Below are positions 17,823 to 27,403 of a DNA stretch of 64,000 bases, one piece after another. Made by a program: the position numbers and the translations under genes. The stretch spans positions 434,001-498,000 of the forward strand of contig NZ_QPEJ01000017.1 of assembly GCF_003335085.1 (NCBI RefSeq), in the 5' to 3' direction. Numbering within the stretch: the stretch's first letter is position 1; each line of letters begins with the position of its first letter. The notes beneath the pieces are model-generated. The model had not been told where the DNA came from. It worked only from the letters and a program-made list of their open reading frames with translations, and made no database searches. The DNA comes from Polaribacter sp. WD7 (lineage in GTDB: Bacteria; Bacteroidota; Bacteroidia; Flavobacteriales; Flavobacteriaceae).

Positions 17823-20249
17823 TTATCTTAATACGGCATTCAAACTTTTTTCAAAAGTTTGCTGTAGCTTTTGCATTATTTTGTCAATTTGTTTATCTGC
17901 TAAGGTTTTGGTTTCATCTTGTAACAAAAAACTTACTGCATAAGATTTTTTTCCATCAGGTAACTTATTTCCTTGATAAACATCAAAAAGAGCTACATCC
18001 TTTAAAAGTTTTCGTTCTGATTGAAAGGCCAAATTATAAATTTCTTTGAATTCAGTTTTGTTATCTAATAACAGTGCTAAATCTCTTTTAACAGAGGGAA
18101 ATTTAGGTAAATCTAATACTTTAACTTTTTTGTTACCTGCAAGTTTCAAAATCTCACCCCAATTAAAATCTGCAAACAAAACTTCTTGTTTAATTCCAAA
18201 ATCTTTTAAAATTGGACGCTTTAGAACTCCAAAATCAACCAACTTTGTTTTACCCAAATTAAAAGATATTCCTTCAGAAAAAATATCTTGCTTTGATGGT
18301 GATGTTTTTACATTAGACAAATTTAATCTTTCTAATAATGAAGAAACTACACCTTTCAAATAGAAAAAATCAGATACTTTAGTGGCAACATTCCAGCTTT
18401 CTTGTGTTCTATTTCCTGTTACAAAAAGTGTTAAATGTTTGTACTCCTCGTATTTTTCTCCAAACTTATGATATGTTTTTCCAAACTCAAAAAATTGCAA
18501 TGCGCTGTTTTTTCTATTGATATTATAGCCTATAGATTCTAAGCCACTAAATAAAAGAGATTGACGCATTACTTTTAAATCGTTACTTAACGGATTTAAC
18601 ATTTCAACGTTTGCGTCTTCATTAATATTTTCTGATAAAGCAGCATACTCTGGCTTTGTTAAAGAATTCGCCATGGTTTCATTAAAACCTAAAGCGCTCA
18701 ATTGATTGGCTATAATATTTTCTACTTTCGTTTCTTTATTAGAATCAAAAGAAATAGACGTATTTAGCTTGTGAGAAAATTTGATATTATTATACCCATA
18801 AACACGTAAAATCTCTTCAATAATGTCTGCTTCACGTTGTACATCTGTTCTATAGGAAGGAATTGTTAGGCCTAACCCACCAGCAGTTTCGCTATTAATC
18901 TTTATTTCTAAAGAAGCTAAAATATTCTTTATCGTTTCCTTAGGAATCTCTTGACCAATAAGCCTATATGCATTTTCATAAGATAAAAATACTTGAAAGT
19001 CTTCTATTTTTTCTGGATAAAAATCAGAAATATCTGAAGCCATTTTTCCTCCTCCAAATTCTTCAATCAATAAAGCTGCTCTTTTTAAAGCATATTTTGT
19101 TAAATTGATATCTATACCACGTTCAAAACGGAAAGAAGCATCTGTATTTAAACCATGTCTTTTTGCCGTTTTTCGGATAGATACAGGATTAAAATAGGCG
19201 CTTTCTAGAAAAATTGACGTAGTATGCTCTGTAACACCAGACTTTACCCCTCCAAAAACACCGCCTATGCAAAGTGGGTTTGCATCTGCATCACAAATCA
19301 TAATATCTTCAGAAGACAACTCTCTTTCTACTTCGTCTAACGTAGTAAACTTGGTTCCTTCTTCTAAAGTTTTTACTAAAATTTTATTGCCTTTTATTTT
19401 TTGAGCATCAAAAGCATGTAACGGTTGCCCTAACTCGTGCATTACATAATTTGTAATATCTACAACGTTATTTTTAGGTGTTAAACCTATTGCTTTTAAC
19501 CTATTCTGAATCCATTCTGGGGAATCTTTAACTTCAATGTCTGTAATTGTGATTCCGCAGTAACGAGGTGCTAATTCTTTATCATCAACCTCTACGTCAA
19601 AGCGTAATGTTCTTTCATCAACATGAAAATCACTAACTGATGGAGATATCAATTCTAATTTAATATCTTGTTGCATCAATCCTGCTCTTAAATCTCTAGC
19701 TACTCCAAAGTGACTCATTGCATCAGATCTATTAGGAGTTAGACCTATTTCAAAAACATAATCTGTGGTAATGTTGAAGACTTCTGCAGCCGGAGTTCCT
19801 ACTTTTAAAGATTCGTCTAGTACCATAATACCATCATGTCCAGAGCCTAAGCCTAGTTCGTCTTCTGCACAAATCATTCCTAAACTTACCTCTCCTCTTA
19901 TCTTGCCTTTTTTTATTTTGAAGCCTTCACCTTTATCATCATATAATGTAGTACCAACTGTGGCAACTGGTACTTTTTGACCTGCTGCAACATTAGGTGC
20001 ACCACAAACAATTTGTACCGTATCTTTTAAACCTAAATCTACAGTGGTTACTTTTAAACGATCTGCATTGGGGTGTTGGCTGCAAGTTATGACTTTACCA
20101 ACAACTACACCTTCTAAACTTCCTTTTATAGATTCTTTAGTTTCTATACCTTCTACTTCTAAACCTAAATCAGTCAACAACTCTCCTGCTTTCTCTGGCT
20201 CTAAATCAACCTGTAAAAATTGTTGCAACCAACTGTATGATATTTTCAT
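17823..20249 (-). CDS. pheT: Phenylalanine--tRNA ligase beta subunit
   Basis: 808 residues, the usual length of bacterial PheT, which pairs with PheS as an alpha2-beta2 enzyme charging tRNA-Phe. Seen in order: a tRNA-binding OB domain (about 40-150, VVGKVITCSQHPNADRLKV), B3/4 editing domain (about 215-390, GQPLHAFDAQKI), B5 domain (about 405-475) and a C-terminal ferredoxin-like anticodon-binding domain (about 715-808, LPKFPSVKRDLALLLD). pheS is not in the window, so the two subunits are encoded apart. A -7 element sits 26 bp upstream of the ATG. Confidence 0.97.
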   Translation of the reverse strand: MKISYSWLQQFLQVDLEPEKAGELLTDLGLEVEGIETKESIKGSLEGVVVGKVITCSQHPNADRLKVTTVDLGLKDTVQIVCGAPNVAAGQKVPVATVGTTLYDDKGEGFKIKKGKIRGEVSLGMICAEDELGLGSGHDGIMVLDESLKVGTPAAEVFNITTDYVFEIGLTPNRSDAMSHFGVARDLRAGLMQQDIKLELISPSVSDFHVDERTLRFDVEVDDKELAPRYCGITITDIEVKDSPEWIQNRLKAIGLTPKNNVVDITNYVMHELGQPLHAFDAQKIKGNKILVKTLEEGTKFTTLDEVERELSSEDIMICDADANPLCIGGVFGGVKSGVTEHTTSIFLESAYFNPVSIRKTAKRHGLNTDASFRFERGIDINLTKYALKRAALLIEEFGGGKMASDISDFYPEKIEDFQVFLSYENAYRLIGQEIPKETIKNILASLEIKINSETAGGLGLTIPSYRTDVQREADIIEEILRVYGYNNIKFSHKLNTSISFDSNKETKVENIIANQLSALGFNETMANSLTKPEYAALSENINEDANVEMLNPLSNDLKVMRQSLLFSGLESIGYNINRKNSALQFFEFGKTYHKFGEKYEEYKHLTLFVTGNRTQESWNVATKVSDFFYLKGVVSSLLERLNLSNVKTSPSKQDIFSEGISFNLGKTKLVDFGVLKRPILKDFGIKQEVLFADFNWGEILKLAGNKKVKVLDLPKFPSVKRDLALLLDNKTEFKEIYNLAFQSERKLLKDVALFDVYQGNKLPDGKKSYAVSFLLQDETKTLADKQIDKIMQKLQQTFEKSLNAVLR

Positions 20250-20274
20250 CTTATTATTCGGGTTTGTTTAGTGG

Positions 20275-20282
20275 CAAATTTA
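20275..20282 (-). promoter_or_regulatory. -7 promoter element of pheT
   Basis: TAAATTTG on the minus strand, exact TAnnTTTG match. The rest of 20283-20472 is AT-rich with no gene seen. Confidence 0.6.
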
Positions 20283-20472
20283 CTTAAAATCTAGTTTTTA
20301 TCGGCCTTTTTCATTTTAAAAAAATGCAACTTCAATAAAAAACATCTTACGCTGTTTTTTAAAATCATCCTATAAAACAAAAGTAAATTGTACCTTACTT
20401 TGTCTTTAAAAAGTAGTATGAAAAATGTAAAATATTGTTTTGCAATTTGGTTTGACTATTTGCTATAGAAAA

Positions 20473-21033
20473 TTATTTAAAAATTTTAGAATCTATTTTT
20501 TTATAAAGTAGATAGTAAAGTTTTGCAAAAACGGTACCTATAGTTAAGCCTACTAAAATATCTATTGGAAAATGAACCCCTAAATACAATCTGCTGTACG
20601 CAAACAGTATTGGGAAGATTAAAATTAGATAAATATATTTTATGTGATCTTTGAGCAAATGAATTACAAAGATTGAAAAGAATGAAGATGTTGTTGCATG
20701 ACCAGACATAAAACTATAGCCGCCAACTTTCTTAACTATTCTAAGCAAATGATTAATTTCTGGATCATTGTTGGGACGTAAACGTTGTACGGAGTTTTTA
20801 ATAAGATTTGTAAATTGATCTGAGAAAGCAACCAAAATTATCATTGCTAGTATCGCAAATCCTCCTCTTTTCCATCCAAAAGTTTTAATTACATAAACAA
20901 TTATAAAAATAAAAAGAGGTATCCAACTTAATTGATTTGTTATGGTTAGCCATAATATATCCCATTGTTCGCTACCTAAATTGTTTAAAAAAATAAGAAG
21001 ATTTTTATCTGCTGTTATAATGTCATTAAACAT
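20473..21033 (-). CDS. PAP2-family membrane phosphatase
   Basis: 186 residues with about five transmembrane helices. All three parts of the PAP2 active site are present: KxxxxxxRP at K79-P87, SGH at 110-112, and SRxxxxxHxxxD at S147-D158. Such enzymes remove phosphate from lipids, for instance undecaprenyl diphosphate or phosphatidate, at the outer face of the inner membrane; substrate not decided. The gene starts 1 bp after the stop of the upstream peptidyl-prolyl isomerase gene, so it belongs to that operon. Confidence 0.92.
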   Translation of the reverse strand: MFNDIITADKNLLIFLNNLGSEQWDILWLTITNQLSWIPLFIFIIVYVIKTFGWKRGGFAILAMIILVAFSDQFTNLIKNSVQRLRPNNDPEINHLLRIVKKVGGYSFMSGHATTSSFFSIFVIHLLKDHIKYIYLILIFPILFAYSRLYLGVHFPIDILVGLTIGTVFAKLYYLLYKKIDSKIFK

Positions 21034-21034
21034 G

Positions 21035-22192
21035 TTATTTACCCACTTTTAAAATTTCAACTTCAAAAACCAAATCCGCTTTTGCAGGAAAGGGTCCAAA
21101 AGCATCTTCTCCATAACCAATGTAATAAGGTATGAAGAGGCGAGATTTCTCTCCTTCCCTCATTGTTAAAACACCTTCTTCAAACCCAGCAATCATAGGT
21201 CTTTGTTGATCATCTAACCTAAAAGTTAATGGTTTACCATTTACATCATAAGAAGATTGTATTTTTTTACCATCTGCTACATAAAGAATGTAATTTGCAG
21301 TAACAGGTTCATTGGCTGAGACTTTTTTTCCTTTGGTTTTCTTCAACTTAAGAATCTGAAGTCCTGAACTTGTTTTTGTAGCTTTAGAGACGCCCATTTT
21401 AGTATAAAATTTTTCTTTCTCTATCAAATAATTGGTATATCTTTTTTCTTCTAATTCTTCTTTAGCTTTTTTTTGTTCTGTTATTGAATTGTTATAAGCG
21501 ATATCCTCTTTTTCAAAAACATTAGCGGCATTAAAATTAGTAGCTTCTTGACCTATTCTTATAATGTCTAAAGATAAAATAGTATCATTTTGAGTTATGG
21601 ATTTTACTACAGCCATTCTTGTAGAATCTATCGCATTTTGTAATTTTAAAGAATCTTTATATTGTAACTTTAATTCTTTTAATTGATTGGGATTTACTAT
21701 TGTTTTTCCAAAGACAGAATGTTTGTCATCCAAATGCGGAATTGGCCTATGTGTGATAAAAAATTGACTATTGTTGGTTGCCACACCTCCATTTGCCATA
21801 GATAAAATTCCAGCATCATTATGCTTGTATAGTAATTGGCCATTTTCATTTTTAGGAAATTCGTCTCCAAAAGTATATCCTGTAGGTTTTCTTCCTTGAG
21901 TATCATAGCCTCCTGCTTGAATTACAAAATTATTGACAACCCTATGAAAAATGATATTTTTGTAAAAGTTTTTACCTTTTAAAGAATCTAACAACTTGGG
22001 ATGCTCTCCTTCTGCCAAAGAAACAAAGTTAGCCACAGTCATTGGAACTTTATTGGCATATAATTCTACTAAAATTGCCCCTTTATTGGTAATAATTTCT
22101 GCATATAAACCCTCATCTAAATCAGAATATTTTACGGGTTTACATGCAGAAATTATGAATAGTAGTGTTAAGATTACAGAAATCTTACGCAT
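21035..22192 (-). CDS. Cyclophilin-FKBP fusion peptidyl-prolyl isomerase, lipoprotein
   Basis: 385 residues. A lipoprotein signal (IISAC, cysteine at 17), a cyclophilin-type domain (about 35-215: FHRVVNNFVIQAGGYD, then NNSQFFITHRPIPHLD), a helical charged linker (about 225-270) and an FKBP-type domain (about 280-385: GFEEGVLTMREGEKSRLFIP, YYIGYGEDAFGPFP). It therefore carries two unrelated prolyl isomerase folds in one chain, anchored in the envelope where it would help fold exported proteins. The gene overlaps the previous one by a single base (TAATG type), so translation is coupled. Confidence 0.93.
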   Translation of the reverse strand: MRKISVILTLLFIISACKPVKYSDLDEGLYAEIITNKGAILVELYANKVPMTVANFVSLAEGEHPKLLDSLKGKNFYKNIIFHRVVNNFVIQAGGYDTQGRKPTGYTFGDEFPKNENGQLLYKHNDAGILSMANGGVATNNSQFFITHRPIPHLDDKHSVFGKTIVNPNQLKELKLQYKDSLKLQNAIDSTRMAVVKSITQNDTILSLDIIRIGQEATNFNAANVFEKEDIAYNNSITEQKKAKEELEEKRYTNYLIEKEKFYTKMGVSKATKTSSGLQILKLKKTKGKKVSANEPVTANYILYVADGKKIQSSYDVNGKPLTFRLDDQQRPMIAGFEEGVLTMREGEKSRLFIPYYIGYGEDAFGPFPAKADLVFEVEILKVGK

Positions 22193-22926
22193 TATTTTTT
22201 GTCTAAAATCTCTATTAATTCTACTTCAAAAACTAAAAGAGAAAAAGGTTTAATTTTATCTCCCCTAGATTGAACGCCATATGCCAATTCTTGTGGGATA
22301 AAGAATTTATATTTAGCGCCTTCTTTCATCAATTGAATTCCTTCTGTCCAACCTTTAATAACTTGGTTTAATCCAAATTCTGATGGTTTCTTACGTTCTA
22401 CAGAGCTATCAAAAACTTCTCCTTCTAAATTCGTACCATGGTAATGTACTTTTACTCTAGATGTAGCTTTAGGTGTGTCTCCTGTACCTTCTTTAATAAC
22501 CATATATTGCAAACCACTTTCTGTAGTTTTAATACCATCTTTGTTTTTATTTTCGGCTAAAAAGTCTTCACCAGCTTTTTTATTATCTCCAAATTTAGCT
22601 TCTGCTTCTTTCGCCGCTTTAGCTTCCATTTCTTTTCTTTTTTCTACTTGTAATTTTTGAAAAAATTTACTTAAAAATAAATTTAAGTCTTTTGGATTTA
22701 TCAAAAGATTAGTAGAGTCTATTCCATTTTTATACCCTTGTAAAAAAAGATCTCTGTCTGCCTTTTCAAAATTAGCTTTAACCTTAAAAGCCATATCTAA
22801 ACCTAAAGCATAACTTGCTGAGTCTATTTCTGTTTCTAAAGATTTTACTTCTTTAAATTGGTTTCCTCCACATGATATCATAGATGCTACAATAGCTAGC
22901 GTTAAAATTGTTTTGATAATTTTCAT
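22192..22926 (-). CDS. FKBP-type peptidyl-prolyl isomerase, lipoprotein
   Basis: 244 residues. Signal with lipobox SMISCGG (cysteine at 19), an N-terminal helical dimerisation region like FkpA/Mip (about 30-125, SYALGLDMAF and a coiled part rich in Lys/Glu/Ala), and a C-terminal FKBP domain (about 140-240: GWTEGIQLMKEGAKYKFFIP, ELAYGVQSRGDKIKP). It should act as a periplasmic or surface folding catalyst. It is the middle of three isomerase genes in a row, 3 bp downstream of gldI. Confidence 0.93.
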   Translation of the reverse strand: MKIIKTILTLAIVASMISCGGNQFKEVKSLETEIDSASYALGLDMAFKVKANFEKADRDLFLQGYKNGIDSTNLLINPKDLNLFLSKFFQKLQVEKRKEMEAKAAKEAEAKFGDNKKAGEDFLAENKNKDGIKTTESGLQYMVIKEGTGDTPKATSRVKVHYHGTNLEGEVFDSSVERKKPSEFGLNQVIKGWTEGIQLMKEGAKYKFFIPQELAYGVQSRGDKIKPFSLLVFEVELIEILDKK

Positions 22927-22929
22927 AAG

Positions 22930-23463
22930 TTATTGTTTAATATTTATTAATGTTACTGTACTTTTTATAGATTTATTTATTCCTATTTTTTTTCCATCAC
23001 CAACAACTCCATAGGCATTGTAAGACGGAATGACAAATGTAATAGTTTCTCCAATTTTCATCAACTTTATTCCGTATTGTAATGCAGCAATAAAATCTTC
23101 TTTGTCTACCGTATAAGTTTTTGTCTTTAACTCTTCTTTAGAATAGATAATATTTCCTTCTAAATCTTGAATATTATAGGCAAGAGTAACAACATCTCCA
23201 GGTTGTGGTATGGGACTATCTTTGGTTATTTTGTTCGCGTATGTGTACCAAAATCCGTTTGGCGAAACTAAATAATTGGTCGTAGAATCTCTACGAATTA
23301 CATCAATTATTTTTTGATTTTCTAGGGCATTCAAACGTTTAGACTCTTTTATTGTTTCTTTTAAAATAGTTGTTGATGGTTTGGGCTGAATTGGTCTTCT
23401 AGGTGTTATTTTAGAACACGAAAAACAAAGTATACTCAAAAAAAATAAAACTCTAATTTTCAT
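22930..23463 (-). CDS. gldI: Gliding motility-associated peptidyl-prolyl isomerase GldI
   Basis: 177 residues. Lipoprotein signal (LCFSCSK, cysteine at 16), a short linker, and an FKBP-like domain (about 75-175: GDVVTLAYNIQDLEGN, YGIKLMKIGETITFVIPS, YNAYGVVGDGKKIG). Length and sequence agree with GldI of flavobacteria, a lipoprotein needed for gliding in Flavobacterium johnsoniae, thought to help fold other motility and type IX secretion proteins. It overlaps the DHH phosphoesterase gene by 11 bp and is followed by two more isomerase genes. Confidence 0.88.
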   Translation of the reverse strand: MKIRVLFFLSILCFSCSKITPRRPIQPKPSTTILKETIKESKRLNALENQKIIDVIRRDSTTNYLVSPNGFWYTYANKITKDSPIPQPGDVVTLAYNIQDLEGNIIYSKEELKTKTYTVDKEDFIAALQYGIKLMKIGETITFVIPSYNAYGVVGDGKKIGINKSIKSTVTLINIKQ

Positions 23464-24481
23464 AAGAAATTTCTAAGTCTTTTTGATATTCTGGTAGTAG
23501 TGAAGTAAATTTGGTTACGGTTTTAGCCATTTCCAAATCAGATTTTCCTCCTGCAGCATTGTCATGTCCTCCACCATTAAAATAAGTTCTAGCAAATTTA
23601 TTTACAGAAAAACTTCCTTTAGATCGAAACGATATTTTTATAATTCCTTGTTCTTTATCTTCAATAAAAATTGCCGCAAAAATAATTCCTTTTAAAGATA
23701 GTGCATAATTTACAACACCTTCTGTATCTCCTTTCTGAAAATCAAAACGCTTCTTTTCTGCATCGGTAAGGGTAATATAGGCTGTTTTATAAGATGGTAA
23801 AATTTGTAAATTACTCAGTGCCTGTCCTAAGAGTAATAATCTATTATATGAGTTTGTATCGTATACCTTATTGTGTATTTTATCATTTTCTGCACCTCTA
23901 TCAATCAAATCTGCAATAATTCTATGTGTTTTACTGGTTGTAGATCTAAACCTAAAAGAACCTGTATCTGTCATAATACCAGTGTACAAACAAGTTGCAA
24001 TCTCTTTATTTATTAAATCTAAATCATGATTCATCTCTATGAATTGATATACCATTTGACATGTAGAGCAGATGTTTACATCAGAATACATATAGGTAAC
24101 ATCATCTGGCTGTTGATGATGGTCTATCATTGCAAAATCATTTGGATAGTTTTCTAAAGTATTTTGCATATCAGAACCTACTCTGTGCAGTGCATTAAAG
24201 TCTGACAAGAAAATAATGTCAGACGTTTTTATTGCTTTTTGAGATTGTGTATTTTGCCAATCGAATCTGTAAGTTGTTTCTGAACCTGGTAACCAATGTA
24301 AAAACTCTGGATACTCATTAGGCACAACAACGGTTGCCTTGTGTCCCTTTTTATCTAAATAGTGTTTTAACGCTAAAGTAGATCCCATTGCATCTCCATC
24401 TGGGTTTCTGTGACCAACAACCACTATGTTTCTTGGTTTTTCTAAAAACTGCTGTAACGCTTCAAATCCTTTTAAAATCAT
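23453..24481 (-). CDS. DHH/DHHA1 phosphoesterase (NrnA-type nanoRNase or pAp phosphatase)
   Basis: 342 residues. The DHH domain has GHRNPDGDAMGS (about 21-32) and the DHH-type motif IDHHQQPDD (about 118-126). The DHHA1 domain ends with GGGHDNAAGG (about 301-310). Proteins of this kind degrade very short RNA, dephosphorylate pAp, or cleave cyclic dinucleotide products. It is first in the minus-strand operon with gldI and the isomerases. It is divergent from ndk across 100 bp. Confidence 0.9.
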   Translation of the reverse strand: MILKGFEALQQFLEKPRNIVVVGHRNPDGDAMGSTLALKHYLDKKGHKATVVVPNEYPEFLHWLPGSETTYRFDWQNTQSQKAIKTSDIIFLSDFNALHRVGSDMQNTLENYPNDFAMIDHHQQPDDVTYMYSDVNICSTCQMVYQFIEMNHDLDLINKEIATCLYTGIMTDTGSFRFRSTTSKTHRIIADLIDRGAENDKIHNKVYDTNSYNRLLLLGQALSNLQILPSYKTAYITLTDAEKKRFDFQKGDTEGVVNYALSLKGIIFAAIFIEDKEQGIIKISFRSKGSFSVNKFARTYFNGGGHDNAAGGKSDLEMAKTVTKFTSLLPEYQKDLEISYEN

Positions 24482-24487
24482 AAGTGG

Positions 24488-24525
24488 CGAATATACAATT
24501 TAATTAAAAAAATTGTGTAATTTCG
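24488..24525. promoter_or_regulatory. Divergent promoter region between the DHH gene and ndk
   Basis: TATATTCG on the minus strand (24488-24495) and TAATTTCG on the plus strand (24518-24525) are one-mismatch versions of TAnnTTTG pointing away from each other towards the two genes. Confidence 0.4.
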
Positions 24526-24581
24526 CGCCGAATTTGTGAAGAGTTTCACAATAACATTTAAGAACTATAAAAGTCAATTTA

Positions 24582-25001
24582 ATGGCAACAAATAGAACAT
24601 TTACAATGATTAAACCAGATGCTGTAGAAAACGGACATACTGGTGCTATTTTAGAAAAGATTAACGCTGCAGGTTTTAGAATCGTAGCGTTAAAAAAAAC
24701 TCAAATGACAAAAACTGATGCAGAAACTTTTTATGCTGTGCATAATGAGCGTCCGTTTTTTGGTGAATTGGTAACTTTTATGACTCGTGGGCCAATTGTT
24801 GCTGCTATCTTAGAAAAAGATAATGCTGTAGAAGATTTTAGAGCTTTAATTGGAGCTACAAATCCTGCTGATGCCGCAGAAGGAACCATAAGAAAATTGT
24901 ATGCTACTTCTATGGGAGAAAATGCTGTACACGGTTCTGACTCTGATGAAAATGCAGAAATTGAAGGTAATTTTCACTTCTCTGGAAGAGAGCAATTTTA
25001 A
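24582..25001 (+). CDS. ndk: Nucleoside diphosphate kinase
   Basis: 139 residues, normal for NDK, which moves the gamma phosphate from ATP to other nucleoside diphosphates. The active-site histidine is in NAVHGSDS (about 113-120). The family start [10 protein letters not shown] is present, as is the [13 protein letters not shown] loop. The gene is monocistronic, with a strong terminator 40 bp after the stop. Confidence 0.97.
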   Translation: MATNRTFTMIKPDAVENGHTGAILEKINAAGFRIVALKKTQMTKTDAETFYAVHNERPFFGELVTFMTRGPIVAAILEKDNAVEDFRALIGATNPADAAEGTIRKLYATSMGENAVHGSDSDENAEIEGNFHFSGREQF

Positions 25002-25040
25002 TAAGAATTATAGAAATTCTTAGTCTAAACTATATTTGTT

Positions 25041-25073
25041 AAAAACTTGTAGAGAAATCTACAAGTTTTTTTT
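25041..25073. terminator. Terminator after ndk, usable in both directions
   Basis: A perfect 13-bp stem (25041-25053 with 25058-25070) closed by a GAAA tetraloop, with T-runs on both strands. The convergent DUF721 gene ends 20 bp beyond. Confidence 0.93.
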
Positions 25074-25093
25074 GTGATTTCTAAAATACATTA

Positions 25094-25390
25094 TTAAACC
25101 AACATCAATTTCTGAATTACTTCGTCTCCCATCTCTTCATTCATCATTTTAATTATCTTGTCTTTTCCATAACTCAATTCTTCTCTTAATACTGAAGATG
25201 AGAGTTGAATAATTAATGTTTTGTTTTGTAATTTTACAGAAGTGGTATGTGTAGCAACCCCTGGCCCCATCATTTGCATCCAGGTTTCTTCTACTTTTAT
25301 TTTTTGCATTCCTTTACTCAAATTATTTTCTTCAATAAAGGATTTCATCAAATCTTGAATCGAAAAAGAATCGTTTTCTCTTTTGGGCAT
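25094..25390 (-). CDS. DUF721 protein (DciA-like)
   Basis: 98 residues. The pattern (VEETWMQMMGPGVATHT, then LQNKTLIIQLSSSVLREELSY) is that of DUF721, the family of DciA, the ancestral loader of the replicative helicase DnaB in bacteria that lack DnaC. Short DUF721 proteins like this carry only the core KH-like domain. It lies 51 bp downstream of recF on the same strand, a pairing that fits a role in DNA replication or repair. Function as DciA is inferred, not shown. Confidence 0.8.
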   Translation of the reverse strand: MPKRENDSFSIQDLMKSFIEENNLSKGMQKIKVEETWMQMMGPGVATHTTSVKLQNKTLIIQLSSSVLREELSYGKDKIIKMMNEEMGDEVIQKLMLV

Positions 25391-25441
25391 TTTCGTTTAA
25401 ATTATTTTTTATGTACTATGGCTAATTAGTTTTTTTTGATA

Positions 25442-26521
25442 CTACAATCTAAAAATTTGATAAGGAGAATTACTCTGTCTTATAATGTCTTCAGTTCTTT
25501 CTGAATGTGTGTCTGTTATAAATATTTGACCAAATTCTTCATTATCTACCAAATCTATAATTTGCTGCACCCTATTTTCGTCTAATTTATCAAAAATATC
25601 ATCTAACAATAAAATGGGTGTGAGTTGAGACTGCTGTTTTATAAATTGAAATTGAGCTAATTTTAAAGCAATTAAATATGACTTTTGTTGCCCTTGAGAA
25701 CCAAATTTTTTGATAGGATAATCACCTATCTGAAAATTTAAATCATCTTTATGAATTCCTGAAGATGTATATTGTAAAATCTTATCTTTTTCTAAAGATT
25801 TTTTAAGTAAATCTTCCATAGAGAAATTATGCATCTGACTTTTATATTCTAGATTTACATGCTCTTTATCTCCTGAGATGACTTGATACTTCTCATTAAA
25901 AATAGGGATAAACTCCTCTAAAAACTCCTTTCTAATTTCGTATATTTTGCTTCCATAATCTGCTAATTGTTCATCGTAAACACTTAAGTTTAAAGCATCA
26001 AAAGTTCTATTTGCAGCAAAATATTTTAATAAAGCATTACGTTGACTTAAAACTTTATTATAAGCTAGTAACTGTCTTAAATAGCTTTTGTTTTGTTGAG
26101 AAATTACACCATCTATAAATTTTCTTCTAGTATCACTGCCTTCTGTAACCAAATCTCTGTCTGCTGGAGAAATAATTACTAATGGTATCTGTCCTATATG
26201 CTCAGAGAATTTTTCGTAATTTTTTCCGTTTCGTTTTAGTATTTTTTTTTGCCCTTTTTTAAGACTGCATAAAATCTTTTCTTTTCTATCATTTAACAAG
26301 TAATCACCCTCTATCATAAAAAAACCTTCTCCGTGCTTAATGTTTTGCACCGCTACAGAATTAAAGTAACTTTTAGCAAAAGATAAATAATAAATAGCGT
26401 CTAAAATATTTGTTTTACCCACACCATTATTACCTACAAAACAATTTATTTTCTCCTGAAAATCAAACGTTTGAGATGCTATATTTTTAAAGTTGACTAA
26501 AGATATTTTTTCTAAATACAT
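25442..26521 (-). CDS. recF: DNA replication and repair protein RecF
   Basis: 359 residues from ATG 26521; an upstream TTG at 26527 is less likely. SMC-like ATPase that binds gapped DNA and, with RecO and RecR, loads RecA. Walker A is GNNGVGKTN (about 31-39), the ABC signature region is [20 protein letters not shown] (about 272-291) and Walker B with D-loop is [15 protein letters not shown] (about 304-318). Length is normal. It is followed by the DUF721 gene. Confidence 0.95.
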   Translation of the reverse strand: MYLEKISLVNFKNIASQTFDFQEKINCFVGNNGVGKTNILDAIYYLSFAKSYFNSVAVQNIKHGEGFFMIEGDYLLNDRKEKILCSLKKGQKKILKRNGKNYEKFSEHIGQIPLVIISPADRDLVTEGSDTRRKFIDGVISQQNKSYLRQLLAYNKVLSQRNALLKYFAANRTFDALNLSVYDEQLADYGSKIYEIRKEFLEEFIPIFNEKYQVISGDKEHVNLEYKSQMHNFSMEDLLKKSLEKDKILQYTSSGIHKDDLNFQIGDYPIKKFGSQGQQKSYLIALKLAQFQFIKQQSQLTPILLLDDIFDKLDENRVQQIIDLVDNEEFGQIFITDTHSERTEDIIRQSNSPYQIFRL

Positions 26522-26604
26522 GTGCAAAAATGGGTCTTGGAAATCCTACGCAAATTATTGAAAATTTTACAAAATAAGCCCTTTTAAAATCCAATTAAAA
26601 AAAC

Positions 26605-26612
26605 TATTTTTG
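26605..26612 (+). promoter_or_regulatory. -7 promoter element of the TPR protein and ribH genes
   Basis: TATTTTTG, exact TAnnTTTG match, 23 bp before ATG 26636. Confidence 0.6.
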
Positions 26613-26635
26613 TCCGCACTAATTTTACATGACAG

Positions 26636-27403
26636 ATGGCAACATACAAGAAGAGAGGATACAAACCAAAAAATAAACAAGAAGAGCAACAAGTAGAACA
26701 AATAGATAGCACAACTGCTGAAGTTTTTAACACATTAGACGAAACTGCTTCTAAATCTGAGCAGTGGATTGAAAAAAATAGCAAGCCCTTATTCTATGCC
26801 TTGATAGGTATCGTTGTTATTTTCTTAGCTTATTTAGGGTATAACAAATACATTGTAGAACCAAATGAAACTGAGGCTTCTAATGAATTGGCTTTTCCTA
26901 GAAAATATTTTGATGAGGCTGCTACAGCAGGTTCAGGAGTAGATTCTCTTTTAAATTTAGCATTAGAAGGTGCTGATAATAAGTATGGCTTTTTAGATAT
27001 TGCTGACACTTACAACGGCACAGATGCTGGAAATTTGGCAAATTATTATGCTGGTGTTTCTTACTTACAGCTAAAACAATACGATAAAGCTATAGCATAT
27101 TTAAGCAAATTTAATTCTGATGATGAAATGCTAGGGCCAGTAGCTTTAGGTGCTATTGGAGATGCTTTTGCTGATATAAATCAATTAGAAGATGCTTTAG
27201 AATATTATGAAAAAGCTGCAAACAAACAAAATAACGAATTTTCTACTCCTTTGTTTTTATACAAAGCAGGGCAAACAGCAATGCTGTTGAAAGATTATGA
27301 TAAGGCTGAGGAATTATTTTCTAAAATAAAAGAGAACTATCCTAAATCTGATCAAGGTAGAAATATCGATAAGTTTATAGCAGCGGCTAAATACGTTAAT
27401 TAG
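26636..27403 (+). CDS. Membrane-anchored TPR protein (YfgM-like)
   Basis: 255 residues. A charged Lys/Gln-rich cytoplasmic N-terminus (1-45), one transmembrane helix (about 52-72), then TPR-like helices to the end (YYAGVSYLQLKQYDKAIAYL, LEDALEYYEKAA, YDKAEELFSKIKENYP). The layout matches the YfgM/ancillary SecYEG translocon TPR group, which assists handover of exported proteins to chaperones. It precedes ribH by 69 bp with a repeat in between. Confidence 0.82.
   Translation: MATYKKRGYKPKNKQEEQQVEQIDSTTAEVFNTLDETASKSEQWIEKNSKPLFYALIGIVVIFLAYLGYNKYIVEPNETEASNELAFPRKYFDEAATAGSGVDSLLNLALEGADNKYGFLDIADTYNGTDAGNLANYYAGVSYLQLKQYDKAIAYLSKFNSDDEMLGPVALGAIGDAFADINQLEDALEYYEKAANKQNNEFSTPLFLYKAGQTAMLLKDYDKAEELFSKIKENYPKSDQGRNIDKFIAAAKYVN

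Noticed and set aside
20418-20468. A 16-codon ATG frame in the pheT upstream spacer
   Set aside because: Too short, with no conservation evidence or promoter; likely chance.
25390-25442. Replication origin near recF and the DUF721 gene
   Set aside because: No dnaA, no cluster of DnaA-box-like repeats and no long AT-rich unwinding region in the 51-bp gap.
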